Positions 5,466 to 5,550 of a stretch of 5,550 nt of DNA are shown piece by piece (within the stretch, counting starts at the first letter, position 1; each line of letters opens with the position of its first letter). The stretch spans positions 1 through 5,550 of the forward strand of contig JADLDX010000531.1 of assembly GCA_020846515.1 (NCBI GenBank), in the 5' to 3' direction. The stretch is from Pirellulaceae bacterium. GTDB taxonomy: Bacteria > Planctomycetota > Planctomycetia > Pirellulales > Pirellulaceae. The translations under genes and the position numbers were made by a program. Below the pieces are notes generated by a model. The model saw only the letters and a list, made by a program, of their open reading frames with translations, had not been told where the DNA came from and did not search any database.

Positions 5466-5550
5466 CGTGGACGAATCGCTCCGCGACTCGTCATATCTTC
5501 TTCTTCTTCTTCTTCTTCCGCACTTCGAGGCAGCGTAAACGTACCCTGGG
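5462..5550 (-). CDS. Possible C-terminal end of a convergent gene (unidentified, acidic tail)
   Basis: One minus-strand frame is open from the right edge to a TAG at 5464-5462, giving 28 visible residues: QGTFTLPRSA, then a run of seven Glu, then DMTSRGAIRPR. The mix of residues and the acidic run look like a natural protein tail, and the stop overlaps the fur stop codon in a tail-to-tail arrangement. The two other minus-strand frames give Lys or Arg runs instead. Too little is visible for any family assignment, and the frame may be open by chance. Confidence 0.35.
   Translation of the reverse strand, partial: QGTFTLPRSAEEEEEEEDMTSRGAIRPR
5470..5510 (+). terminator. Candidate intrinsic terminator of the Fur-family gene
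   Basis: GACGAATCGC (5470-5479), loop TCC, GCGACTCGTC (5483-5492) form a 10-base-pair stem with a single A/C mismatch (a U-G wobble if read on the minus strand), followed by a pyrimidine tract ATATCTTCTTCTTC. It begins five bases past the fur stop. The tract is interrupted by C every third base, so its efficiency is uncertain. The stem may serve converging transcripts from both sides. Confidence 0.5.
5496..5518. repeat. Trinucleotide (TCT/GAA)n microsatellite
   Basis: A 23-base uninterrupted run of TCT units, over seven copies, lies directly after the fur terminator stem. On the minus strand it reads GAA repeats, coding poly-Glu in the possible convergent gene. Such tracts can change length by slippage; a change of whole units would keep the frame. 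Confidence 0.9.

Overview
The window looks like chromosomal housekeeping DNA from a member of the Planctomycetota, probably a Pirellula/Rhodopirellula-type organism. That placement is an inference from the style of the proteins (alpha2-type glycyl-tRNA synthetase, a short planctomycete-like FlgM, a zinc-type L31, a PrmC with a low-complexity insert), moderate GC content and loose intergenic spacing. No database search was possible. I see no plasmid, phage, IS, CRISPR or defence signature.

Left two thirds (1-3970), all on the minus strand and read right to left: rpmE (ribosomal protein L31, with a plausible sigma70-type promoter), a 379-base gap holding a strong hairpin, prfA (release factor RF1), prmC (the methyltransferase acting on the GGQ glutamine of RF1, overlapping prfA by ATGA), and, after 86 bases, glyQS (glycyl-tRNA synthetase, cut by the left edge). 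This is a translation cluster: a ribosomal protein, a termination factor, the enzyme that modifies that factor, and a tRNA-charging enzyme.

Right third (3970-5550): a divergent gene-free region of about 460 bases with several palindromes and hairpins; then, on the plus strand, a small FlgM-type anti-sigma factor with no flagellar genes beside it in the window, a 208-base spacer with a tandem 17-base repeat beside a putative promoter, and a Fur-family metal-dependent repressor starting at GTG. Fur ends in a hairpin followed by a (TTC)n tract. The same bases can be read on the minus strand as the acidic C-terminus of a convergent gene entering from the right.

I do not see a clearly undescribed system. 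The points most worth a second look are the repeat and CCAATTGG sites around fur, the PrmC insert, the hairpin between rpmE and prfA, and the gene-free region upstream of flgM.
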